Below, piece by piece: positions 45,563-53,591 of a stretch of 64,000 bases of DNA. Within the stretch, counting starts at the first letter, position 1; each line of letters begins with the position of its first letter. The stretch is taken from contig CAVWVJ010000003.1 in the NCBI GenBank assembly GCA_963758505.1, forward strand, positions 992,001 through 1,056,000, written 5' to 3'. Under the pieces are notes generated by a model. That model was not told where the DNA came from. It was given only the letters and a program-made list of their open reading frames with translations, and did no database searches. This DNA comes from Korobacter sp963758505 (GTDB taxonomy: Bacteria; Acidobacteriota; Terriglobia; Terriglobales; Acidobacteriaceae). A program made the translations under genes and the position numbers.

Positions 45563-47557
45563 ATGGATAACAACGATTCCAAGTCCGGCGGGCAGATTCT
45601 ATCCAGCAGCAATCTCAAGATGGTCCGCAACGTTTCGCGTCGTGAGTTCGTAGGCTACACATTCGGCGCGGCGGCATTGATCTATCTGGGTGCGTTCGAC
45701 ACCGGCTGCGGAAGCGGGGGCGCGGAAATTCCCCACTACCCGATCAGCTCCACGGTGGCTACCACCGTCGACCGGGTGCTGTCGTTCCCCATGCCGGCAA
45801 AGGTGACCACGCCCAACTCCGGCACCGGTCTCTGTCCCACGGAACTACCCCTCATCTCCGAGTATGCCAAGTATGGCTATGGCGACTATACCTATGGCAC
45901 CGGGCTGCGAGTCGTACCGCGCTACGACATCATGCCCGCGGAGTACAACAATCCCTCCCCTGTACGGTTGAAGCGGCTGGCCCATTTCTTCACCATGAGC
46001 GACATTCACATCACCGATAAGGAAGCGCCTAACCAGCTGATCTACATTCAGCAGGAGGATGCCGTCTACGGCGCCCCGGGAACGTCGCTCTATTCGCCGA
46101 TTATGCCTTACACCACGCATGTTCTGGACGCCGCCATCCAGACCATGAATGCCCTTCACGACCAGAGCCCGTTCGATTTCGGTATCTCGCTGGGCGATAC
46201 CTGCAACAGCACGCAGTACAACGAACTGCGATGGTATATCGATGTCCTCGACGGCAAGGTCATCCATCCCAGCTCAGGCGCCCATAAAGGGGCCACCACC
46301 ATCGATTACCAGAAACCCTACAAGGCCGCCGGCCTCAACCCGGAGATTCCCTGGTATCAAGTGCTCGGCAACCACGATCACTTCCTGATCGGCTCGATCC
46401 CGGTGGATGGCGACCCCACGCTTCAGCTTCGGGAGTCGTACACCAGCAACAAGGTATGGAAGATCGGCGATCTACTGGCGCCCAATTGCAGCTTCCCATG
46501 CATCTACGATACCTTCGCCGCGCTGCGCGAGCAGACGATGTACACCGGCTACCTCGATGGCTCCACTCCGACCGGCGTCATCACCGGAGCCGGTATGGCC
46601 ACTTCCATGGCGGCACCCACAACCGCTGCCGATCCGGATCGTCGCTCGCTGCTGAGGACCGAGTGGATCCAGGAATTCTTCAACACAACGTCCTCTCCCA
46701 AGGGACACGGGCTTAACCTGGTTGATCCCTCGATGGGCGCCGGGTTTGCCTGCTACAGCTTCCTGCCTAAGTCGGATGTTCCGCTGAAGGTGATTGTTCT
46801 CGACGATACCCAGTCGGAAGAAGACGGCTCGCACGACATTCACGGCCACGGCTTCCTCGATGCAACCCGATGGAACTGGCTTCAGGCGGAGCTTGCTGCC
46901 GGACAGGCGGCCAATCAGCTCATGATCATCGCCGCCCACGTTCCGCTGGCGGTCGCCAGCATCGGTTCCGAGGTGGAGTGGTGGGAGTCTGACAAGGATG
47001 CGAACGCGGTCCAACAGAATGCGGTCACGCTCACGCAGTTGGTCGCGGTGCTGCAGAATACTCCGAACCTCCTGATGTGGATTGCCGGGCACCGTCACTA
47101 CAACACCGTGAAGGCTTTTACGCCGCCGCCCACGGGAGGCCCGGTGAACGGCTTCTGGCAGGTGGAAACCGCCTCTCTCCGCGACCACCCGCAACAGTTC
47201 CGCACCTTCGAGGTCTATCTCAACAGCGATTACTCGGTCTCCATCGTTGCTATTAACGTGGACCCGGCGGTGGTCGACGGGACCCCGGCAGCGAAGTCGC
47301 GCGCCTACTCCATTGCCGCGCAACAGATCGTGCAAACCAACGTGATGCCTAACGCCCGGAACCTTCAGTCGCTGTATGGCCAGAATCTGGAAACCATGGA
47401 CCCCACCCGCCCCCAGGACAACAGCTTCGATCTGTCGATTCAATATGCGTCGGTCCCCAACGTCCCGTATTGTGCCTCGTACAATGCGGAGCTCTTCAAA
47501 CAGCTCACGCCCGGCATGATCAACGCCCTGAAAGCCAAGTACCCGACGTCGACCTAG
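45563..47557 (+). CDS. Tat-exported metallophosphoesterase (TIGR03768-like)
   Basis: A 664-residue exported enzyme. A twin-arginine signal (VSRREFVGYTFGAAALIYLG) ends near FDTGCGS, where Cys could also be lipidated. The calcineurin-type metal sites are all visible: MSDIHITD, SLGDTC, LGNHDHF, IAAHVPLA and AGHRHYN. The layout matches the large TIGR03768 metallophosphoesterase family as I remember it. It probably hydrolyses phosphomono- or diesters outside the cytoplasm. ATG 45563 has CAGGAG upstream; an earlier ATG in frame at 45503 lacks support. Confidence 0.88.
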   Translation: MDNNDSKSGGQILSSSNLKMVRNVSRREFVGYTFGAAALIYLGAFDTGCGSGGAEIPHYPISSTVATTVDRVLSFPMPAKVTTPNSGTGLCPTELPLISEYAKYGYGDYTYGTGLRVVPRYDIMPAEYNNPSPVRLKRLAHFFTMSDIHITDKEAPNQLIYIQQEDAVYGAPGTSLYSPIMPYTTHVLDAAIQTMNALHDQSPFDFGISLGDTCNSTQYNELRWYIDVLDGKVIHPSSGAHKGATTIDYQKPYKAAGLNPEIPWYQVLGNHDHFLIGSIPVDGDPTLQLRESYTSNKVWKIGDLLAPNCSFPCIYDTFAALREQTMYTGYLDGSTPTGVITGAGMATSMAAPTTAADPDRRSLLRTEWIQEFFNTTSSPKGHGLNLVDPSMGAGFACYSFLPKSDVPLKVIVLDDTQSEEDGSHDIHGHGFLDATRWNWLQAELAAGQAANQLMIIAAHVPLAVASIGSEVEWWESDKDANAVQQNAVTLTQLVAVLQNTPNLLMWIAGHRHYNTVKAFTPPPTGGPVNGFWQVETASLRDHPQQFRTFEVYLNSDYSVSIVAINVDPAVVDGTPAAKSRAYSIAAQQIVQTNVMPNARNLQSLYGQNLETMDPTRPQDNSFDLSIQYASVPNVPYCASYNAELFKQLTPGMINALKAKYPTST

Positions 47558-47629
47558 GGCCGAAGAACGTCAACCTGATTTTCGTTGTTGGCCAGAATCT
47601 GGAGATCAGGCGGCCTGTGAGATGAAGGC
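47558..47629 (+). pseudogene. Relic of a phosphoglycerate-mutase-like lipoprotein gene
   Basis: Right after the metallophosphoesterase stop a short frame reads GPKNVNLIFVVGQNLEIR and then stops. It matches DKNINLIFVVSPDL of the lipoprotein at 43979; bases 47563-47589 and 44072-44098 differ at four of 27 positions, three of them silent. This is the conserved start of a mature protein without signal peptide or body, so a decayed duplicate is the best reading. Confidence 0.55.
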
Positions 47630-47919
47630 ATGTTTCGCTGCTATTGTTTCCCTCCGGTCGCTGGTGATTCCTGGCTAGCTGTTCGGTCAGTCGTGATAGC
47701 GGAATTTACAGAAAGTTCCCACGCGATCTTCTTAGCAAAGAGATGGAAGCCCCCGCTAACGTAACTATTCAGCCGGTTTTGCTACACTCTGCGCTGGTGA
47801 CGCGTGAGGTTAACTCAACTCTCCACTTCGCTGCGGGCTCATCAGCGCTGGTGCTCGTGGCGAGGGCGCTGGAAGATCATTCAGCTATTATCGATTGGAA
47901 TTCGAACGGTGAGGCTTTC
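47630..47919. other. Intergenic region before the amidohydrolase gene
   Basis: About 290 bases without recognisable gene. A frame opening at 47743 runs into the amidohydrolase, but its first 59 codons lack homology or signal-peptide character. GAGG at 47911-47914 serves ATG 47920. The promoter is presumably here but I cannot place it. Confidence 0.4.
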
Positions 47920-49746
47920 ATGAAACCGAGTTTTCGCCAGTCTGCGAGCTGTTTATGTTCCCTCGCGCTGTTCCTTCTTCTCGCGCTTTCGGTTACGGCT
48001 GCACCCGTGCCTGCAAGCGCCGACCATGTCTACCGCAACGGTGTGATTTTCACTGCGGATGCCCGGAACGCAATGGCGGAGGCTTTGGCGTTTCGCGACG
48101 GAAAGATCATCTATGTGGGTGATAACCGCGGCGTTGCGCGGCTTATCGGCGCTTCTACAGAAGTCGTTGACCTCAAAGGGAAATTCCTCATGCCCGGCCT
48201 CGTCGACGGTCATATGCATCCCTTGGTCGCGGGACAGCAGCTACTGAAATGCACTCTCAACTACGAGTCGCTCACGATTGCCGAACTCCAACAACGTGTG
48301 CAGGCGTGCCTCGACAAGGATGCAACCGCAGGTCCGAACGACTGGCTTGAAGTGGTTGCCTGGTTCCAGGAAAGCATGCGTCCTTCCGGAGTCAAAACCA
48401 ATCGAGCTACGCTCGATGTGCTGAAAACGTCTCGCCCTATCATTCTCAGCTCTTCTTTCGGACATACCGTGCTTGCGAACAGCCGCGCTCTCTCGCTCGC
48501 GAAGATCACCGCCAGCACTCCCGATCCACTTGGCGGAAAAATATGGCACGACACCAACGGCGAGCCGACGGGCTTACTCGAGGATGCTGCCTTCGCGGTG
48601 TTCTCCGACCTGATGCCAAAGCCAACCCCGGAGGAGAATGTCAAAGCCGCGCTGGCTGCCCTCAGGGCTATGAAACAGCAAGGTGTCACGACTTTTCTCG
48701 ATGCGGCGTCAGGGACTGAGGAATTGGCGGCATTCGCTGCGGTTCACAGTATGGGCGGCCTGACCGCACGCAGTCACTTCGCAGTGCTCATCAACCCCGA
48801 GGAAGCGGGAGATCCACATGCGGCAGTGGCAAAGGTTCTGGCGGCTGCCAAAAAGTATGACAATGGTCCAATAACACGCGCGCCCGCGATCACGGTACGC
48901 AACGCGAAGCTATTCCTGGATGGTGTGATTGCTGCCCCGGCGTTAACCGGCGCAGTGCGCGAACCATATTTCACCAATGCCGGAACTGTGGCCAATCCCA
49001 AGTGGGTGCCTGGCGATAGTCGAGGCCCAGCCGTGTACTTCCCGCCCCAACCACTGGCGCATTTGCTGGTGGAACTCGGTCGCGCCGGCATCGATCCACA
49101 TATGCACGCCGATGGGGACGGCGCCGTCCATGCCGCTCTGGATGGCGTTGAGGTCCTCAGAAGGGAATTGCCGCGCGCCGACATTCGCCCCGCCATAGCC
49201 CACGACGAAATCGTTGATCCAATCGACTTTCCGCGCTTTCGACGACTCGGAACAATCCCCGTGCTTTCATTTCAGTGGGAAAAGCCTGCCGGTGACACGC
49301 TTGGCTTGGCGAACTACTTCGGGCCGCAACGAATGAAGATTCTCGAACCCGCGGGTCTGCTCGAAGCGGCCGGGGCACGCGTCGCATTCGGTAGCGACTG
49401 GCCGGTGGATCCCCTCGATGAGTGGTTTGCGCTGAAGGTAGCCGTGACCCGTACAAACGCGCCCAGTGCGGCGCCTGAATATCGCGGCCGGCTTGGCGAC
49501 GATCCCGGCTTGTCGCGCGGGGAGGCACTCCGCGCCGCGACCATCGACGCCGCTTATGAACTCCACCAGGATGATGAGACCGGATCGCTGGAGGTCGGCA
49601 AGTTCGCAGACTTCATCGTGCTTGACCGCAATCCCCTCAAGGTTCCAGCCGAAGAGATTGCGAAAACCATGATTTTCGAAACAGTTGTCGGAGGCAAGGT
49701 CGTGTACAAAGCCTCCTCTGGGCTGCATCCGGGGACGCCCAACTAA
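47920..49746 (+). CDS. Exported amidohydrolase, YtcJ-like
   Basis: A 608-residue amidohydrolase family 3 enzyme. ATG 47920 opens with a signal peptide (SASCLCSLALFLLLALSVTA). Metal-site motifs are DGHMHP (HxH), HMHADGDGAVHAALDG, a later HDE (AIAHDEIVDPI) and SDWPVDPLDEW with the final Asp. Such YtcJ-like enzymes hydrolyse N-acyl or amide bonds of varied small molecules; the substrate is unknown. The C-terminal composite beta domain (LEVGKFADFIVLDRNP) is complete. Monocistronic and followed by a hairpin. Confidence 0.9.
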   Translation: MKPSFRQSASCLCSLALFLLLALSVTAAPVPASADHVYRNGVIFTADARNAMAEALAFRDGKIIYVGDNRGVARLIGASTEVVDLKGKFLMPGLVDGHMHPLVAGQQLLKCTLNYESLTIAELQQRVQACLDKDATAGPNDWLEVVAWFQESMRPSGVKTNRATLDVLKTSRPIILSSSFGHTVLANSRALSLAKITASTPDPLGGKIWHDTNGEPTGLLEDAAFAVFSDLMPKPTPEENVKAALAALRAMKQQGVTTFLDAASGTEELAAFAAVHSMGGLTARSHFAVLINPEEAGDPHAAVAKVLAAAKKYDNGPITRAPAITVRNAKLFLDGVIAAPALTGAVREPYFTNAGTVANPKWVPGDSRGPAVYFPPQPLAHLLVELGRAGIDPHMHADGDGAVHAALDGVEVLRRELPRADIRPAIAHDEIVDPIDFPRFRRLGTIPVLSFQWEKPAGDTLGLANYFGPQRMKILEPAGLLEAAGARVAFGSDWPVDPLDEWFALKVAVTRTNAPSAAPEYRGRLGDDPGLSRGEALRAATIDAAYELHQDDETGSLEVGKFADFIVLDRNPLKVPAEEIAKTMIFETVVGGKVVYKASSGLHPGTPN

Positions 49747-49772
49747 ACTCGAAGCATCAACGGACTTCGAGT
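49747..49772 (+). terminator. Hairpin directly after the amidohydrolase gene
   Basis: ACTCGAAG and CTTCGAGT (49747-49754, 49765-49772) form an eight-base perfect stem with a ten-base loop, starting immediately after the TAA. No T-run follows, so termination is plausible but not certain. Confidence 0.45.
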
Positions 49773-49833
49773 GAGGCGTTCGACCGGCCACGCTGTGCTC
49801 GTAAGACTGTACAGATCTCTAACAGTCAGTGAG

Positions 49834-49926
49834 ACTTTCACCCATGACGGCGAGTATCCCTACATCTGCGCCCTGCACGACATTCTTGGAATGAAAGGTC
49901 GCGTCGTCGTGCTGCCCCAGGAACGC
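49834..49926 (+). pseudogene. C-terminal remnant of a cupredoxin
   Basis: The frame reads ETFTHDGEYPYICALHDILG and then MKGRVVVLP. This is the C-terminal copper loop of plastocyanin/azurin-like cupredoxins (Y-P-Y-x-C-x-x-H ... M-x-G-x-V-V-V), with the Cys, His and Met ligands all present. The N-terminal two thirds, including the first His ligand and signal peptide, are absent: the upstream bases up to the amidohydrolase stop give no matching sequence. The frame runs on to 50061 without further resemblance. Confidence 0.6.
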
Positions 49927-50115
49927 GCAGGAGAGACAGCCACTGTCTCCCCTGCAATCGCTAATGACTTGTACGGTGCATCCAGAAAGGATGCTCTGGC
50001 CCCACGAAGCAGAGATGATGCGGCAATTGCCGGGACACATGGGCGCGAACTAAGAAGTTAGTGTATCTCTCCTCCCCCGTGCCTGTCCGAGGAGCCTTCC
50101 CTCATTCTTTTCCCG
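49927..50115. other. Intergenic region between cupredoxin relic and GMC gene
   Basis: No gene, repeat or clear hairpin was recognised here. It is the 3' end of the minus-strand operon that starts near 57690. Confidence 0.35.
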
Positions 50116-51852
50116 CTATTTCAACCGCGGAACTCCCTTTCCCCATGTTTCGGGCGGGGCGAGTTCGCGACGAATTGGTCCCGGTGACATGTCACGCTTA
50201 TTCGAGTTGAAGATACGGTCTCCTTGCGAAATCAGGTAATCGGCGGTGCGGGCAGCCAGAGACTGAATCGTTAGTCCCGGATTCGCCGAACCTTGCGTGG
50301 GCATGATGCTGCCATCACAAATGAAGAGATTGGGGATGTCGTGCGTGCGGCCGAATTTATCCACGACAGAGGTTTTGGGATCTGAGCCCATACGCGCGGC
50401 GCCCACCAAGTGGGCATACCGTGCTTCTTGCACTACCTCAGTGGCACCTGCGGCGGACATCACTTCCATCGTTTTTTCCTTGGCGAACTTGATCAGCTTC
50501 TTGTCATTGTCGTGAAGATTGAAGCTGACATGTGCTACGGGAAGTCCGAAGCGGTCCTTTTCCTCAGCGAGGGTCACACGATTGTCTGCCCAGGGCAAGA
50601 TTTCGCCGAGAAGACCAAAAGAAGCCCAGTGGTTGTAGTCCATCATCTCGCGTCGAAGACCCCAACCCCACGCCTTCTTCGCTGCCAGCATCTGTTTGCC
50701 AAAGGCGACGGGCAGTGGGCCGACAGTTTGAATCGCGAACCCGCGCGCAAAATCGCGCTTCGGATCCGTCTCGTAGAATTCTTCGGTGAGGGCGTGGGCG
50801 GGCGGAGCTTTATACATGCGCACGGGTTCATCAAAGCGACCAATGACTACATTTCCAGCCTGCGCCATAAGATAGCGGCCGACAGTATCACTTGAATTGG
50901 CGAGCCCAGTCTCGAAGCCGGGGCACGCGGAATTCAGCAGCAGTCTGGGCGTCTCAATCGCATAACCGGATACGATCACCGCTTTCGCTCTTTGGAAGTG
51001 CGTACGGCCGTCGTTATCGAAGTAGTGTACTCCGGTGACGCGTCCTTCCTTGCCTAGCGCGAGGCGCGCAACCATACAGTGATCCCGTATCTCAGCGCCT
51101 TTCTTCAGTGCGTCTGGAATATGCGTGATGAGCGTACTGGCTTTGGCGCCGACCTTACAGCCCTGAATGCAAAATCCACGGTAGATGCAGTGCGGCCGGT
51201 CGCCGTGCGAACCGGAGAGAATCGCAACCGGGCCGCCAATGGAGACCGGTATGTTCAGCGCTGCACATCCGCGGATTAGCGCATTCCCGACACCGCCCAT
51301 GGGATGAGGGCCGTAGGCATATCCGTGAGGATGTCCCCACGGATAGTAAGCGGGGCCCGCCACGGGCATTTCTAGTTCCAGCTGCTCGTAGTAGGGAAGA
51401 ATATCTTCATAGCGGATTGGCCAATCCACCCCGACGCCGTCGCGAGTGTGAATTTCGAAGTCCGACGGATGCAACCGGGGAGTGAATGCCGCCCAGTGGA
51501 CTGAGCCGCCACCAACTCCTTTTCCACAATTGTTTGCCCCCAGAGCAAGCGGATCGGTCCCGCCAGTCACGCGAGGATCTTCCCAGTAGAGTTGATGTGA
51601 ACCAGCCTCATCACTCACCCAGTCGCGCTCAGTATCCCAGAAGGGACCGGCTTCGAGGCCGACAACGTTGAAGCCTGCGCGCGCAAGGCGCTGCAGGAGA
51701 ACCCCACCGGCCGCTCCGACGCCGACAATTGCGTAGTCAACTTCTTCGTTCTCATTGAACCTTCGCATGGGCAGATGAATGTTCTGCAATGCTCCAAGCA
51801 TGTGCTTGCCGGGGCTTGGTGGCTCAAACGCTCCCAGGATTGGTTCTTTCAC
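50116..51852 (-). CDS. GMC oxidoreductase, gluconate/sugar dehydrogenase type
   Basis: A 578-residue flavoprotein. The FAD-binding GxGxxG lies at AIVGVGAAGGVLLQRLA, and the C-terminal GMC block reads GAARMGSDPKTSVVDKFGR, then DGSIMPTQGSANPGLTIQSL. It resembles the flavin subunit of membrane-bound gluconate 2-dehydrogenase and related sugar dehydrogenases and follows a subunit 3 gene, so they likely form one complex. No signal peptide; the flavin subunit would be co-exported with a Tat-bearing partner if it is periplasmic, but none is seen. GTG 51852 is chosen because AAAGG lies five bases upstream; the upstream open frame overlaps the previous gene. Confidence 0.88.
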   Translation of the reverse strand: MKEPILGAFEPPSPGKHMLGALQNIHLPMRRFNENEEVDYAIVGVGAAGGVLLQRLARAGFNVVGLEAGPFWDTERDWVSDEAGSHQLYWEDPRVTGGTDPLALGANNCGKGVGGGSVHWAAFTPRLHPSDFEIHTRDGVGVDWPIRYEDILPYYEQLELEMPVAGPAYYPWGHPHGYAYGPHPMGGVGNALIRGCAALNIPVSIGGPVAILSGSHGDRPHCIYRGFCIQGCKVGAKASTLITHIPDALKKGAEIRDHCMVARLALGKEGRVTGVHYFDNDGRTHFQRAKAVIVSGYAIETPRLLLNSACPGFETGLANSSDTVGRYLMAQAGNVVIGRFDEPVRMYKAPPAHALTEEFYETDPKRDFARGFAIQTVGPLPVAFGKQMLAAKKAWGWGLRREMMDYNHWASFGLLGEILPWADNRVTLAEEKDRFGLPVAHVSFNLHDNDKKLIKFAKEKTMEVMSAAGATEVVQEARYAHLVGAARMGSDPKTSVVDKFGRTHDIPNLFICDGSIMPTQGSANPGLTIQSLAARTADYLISQGDRIFNSNKRDMSPGPIRRELAPPETWGKGVPRLK

Positions 51853-51871
51853 TTCTGCCTTTCGCTCGCTG

Positions 51872-52627
51872 TTATTTGTGCTGGTCCGCCTCGGTGTGGT
51901 GGTGCGCCGCCGACTCGACCTCATCAGATACCGCGGACGCAGGAGCGAGCCACTCATAGCGCTTCTCTTCCACTTCCCAAGGCTCGGGTTCACCTCGCTC
52001 CAGGCGCGTGTATGCGCGCGGATAGGCAGGGCCACCGAAACCAATCTCGTCCCACGCCCAGGGATGCGCGTAATAGGCATCAATCGCGTCGCCCATCATC
52101 AACTGCCAGAATCGATGCACCGGCATCTGGTTCCAAATGTCCGCTGCCGCCTTTGGCTCTCCATCGTGAATTGTCCGGATGAGAAGGTCCTGATCGTGAT
52201 GATCCAACAACATAAAGTCTGTCCCGTATTGATGTTGCGCCTCTTTATGAATTGCCTCCATCCCCAAGCGATACGCTTCGCGGTCCTGCGGCATGCCTTC
52301 ATAGCGATATCCGACAGTCCGGTTGATGTACAGGCGATGATCGAGGGGGGCTATGAGGTCAATCCGGCGATCAGGAGTCCGGTCCGTCTGCGGTACGAGA
52401 TGGCCGAAAACGGCTTCCCAGAAGTTCCACTCTTCTTCCGAGAAGAATTTCCTAACAGGGGGTGAGCCGACTCGGTCGTTTACAACTTTTCGCGTGGCGT
52501 CGTCCCAGAACGGGCTCTGCGAAAGCGTGCTGAAGCCGGGATAATAGCCGGGCTGGCGGCGCGGCGGCAGCGGCTCACCGGTCTTGACGTCGCGGGGAAG
52601 ATGAAGTGGATTGATGTCGTCTTTCAT
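51872..52627 (-). CDS. Gluconate 2-dehydrogenase subunit 3 family protein
   Basis: A 251-residue protein with the subunit-3 signature SEEEWNFWEAVFGHLVPQTD, then RIDLIAPLDHRL, followed by a helix-rich part (FWQLMMGDAIDAYYAHPWAW). This small subunit partners GMC-type dehydrogenases. It has no Tat signal, unlike many relatives. ATG 52627 is used; the upstream frame lies inside the membrane-protein gene. It is four bases after that gene and 19 bases before the GMC gene. No cytochrome c subunit is encoded beside it, so the electron acceptor is not defined. Confidence 0.87.
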   Translation of the reverse strand: MKDDINPLHLPRDVKTGEPLPPRRQPGYYPGFSTLSQSPFWDDATRKVVNDRVGSPPVRKFFSEEEWNFWEAVFGHLVPQTDRTPDRRIDLIAPLDHRLYINRTVGYRYEGMPQDREAYRLGMEAIHKEAQHQYGTDFMLLDHHDQDLLIRTIHDGEPKAAADIWNQMPVHRFWQLMMGDAIDAYYAHPWAWDEIGFGGPAYPRAYTRLERGEPEPWEVEEKRYEWLAPASAVSDEVESAAHHHTEADQHK

Positions 52628-52631
52628 TTCT

Positions 52632-53588
52632 CTAACTTTTCCTTCGGCGAAGCAGGCTTGCCAGCATACCCAGCATGCCCGCCGCCCCAAATAGAAGCGG
52701 AGCGAAAATCGGCGGACCGTACATGATGTTATAGAAGAGATGCTTGCTGCCCCCCGGTCTTCGCAGCACGCCGCGCGCATGGTAATAGAAGCCGACGGAA
52801 GCATCCACGGCGGCTAGCACGGAAAGCGCGGGCAGCGCGGTCGTGGCGATTCTGCGACTCTTCACGGAAGCAAAAGCTGCGGCGGCCAGCGCCGGCGCGA
52901 GGATGATCGGTGTCCACTGGGCGGCATAACGAAAATTGTTTTTATAATGTGAATAGAAAGCTTCGAATCCGCTGAGCAAAGCACTGATTCCTGTCACCAC
53001 AGCTACTTGCCGTTGGAAACGTCCTTCGCGAATGTCCTGTTCGGCGGAAAGTAATCTTCGGGTCTCGCGAGACGGGAGCAGCCGCCCAAGGAATCTGTCT
53101 TTCCCTGATCGTGATACATACGAGGCTTCTTCCCGTTGCAGGTAGGAAGCGATCAAACCCAGATACGCGCTGGTGCCAAAGAGAATCGGAGCAAAAATGG
53201 GCGGGCCCATAATCATGTTGGTCATGGGAAGCCGCCACCCGCCCGGTTTTCGCTTGACGCCGCGAATGTGAAAGTAAAAACCAATCGCGGCGTCAACAAG
53301 AGTAAGTGCAGAAACGGAACGGAGAACAGTCCGCGCTGCCCGCCGGCTGAAAAAGCCGGCGATCGCTGCTGATGCCAGCACGACGCTCATAATCACCGGC
53401 GTGTACATCACGCGCCGGCTATAACTTCCACGATAGTGTTCGTAGGCGACTTCGAGTCCGCTCACCACACTCGTTCCAGCCGTGAGTAGAGCGAGACTTC
53501 GCTGGAAACGTCCCTCTCGGATATGGTTGGCAACGATCTCCAGATCCCGGCGCGGACGCCGAGGCGAAATCGCGAATTGATTCGCCAT
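52632..53588 (-). CDS. Internally duplicated membrane protein
   Basis: A 318-residue protein consisting of two copies of one unit of about 130 residues. Matching landmarks are IREGRFQRSLALLTAGTSVV with IREGRFQRQVAVVTGISALL, GFYFHIRGVKRKPGG with GFYYHARGVLRRPGG, and MGPPIFAPILFGTSAYLG with YGPPIFAPLLFGAAGMLG. Each unit has about four membrane helices. Function unknown. It lies between a ThDP enzyme (three bases away) and the gluconate dehydrogenase genes (four bases away), so it may anchor or link them in the membrane (inference). Confidence 0.85.
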   Translation of the reverse strand: MANQFAISPRRPRRDLEIVANHIREGRFQRSLALLTAGTSVVSGLEVAYEHYRGSYSRRVMYTPVIMSVVLASAAIAGFFSRRAARTVLRSVSALTLVDAAIGFYFHIRGVKRKPGGWRLPMTNMIMGPPIFAPILFGTSAYLGLIASYLQREEASYVSRSGKDRFLGRLLPSRETRRLLSAEQDIREGRFQRQVAVVTGISALLSGFEAFYSHYKNNFRYAAQWTPIILAPALAAAAFASVKSRRIATTALPALSVLAAVDASVGFYYHARGVLRRPGGSKHLFYNIMYGPPIFAPLLFGAAGMLGMLASLLRRRKS

Positions 53589-53591
53589 TGG

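Noticed and set aside
46472..47443. 323-codon minus-strand frame
   Set aside because: Antisense of the metallophosphoesterase with complete metal motifs.
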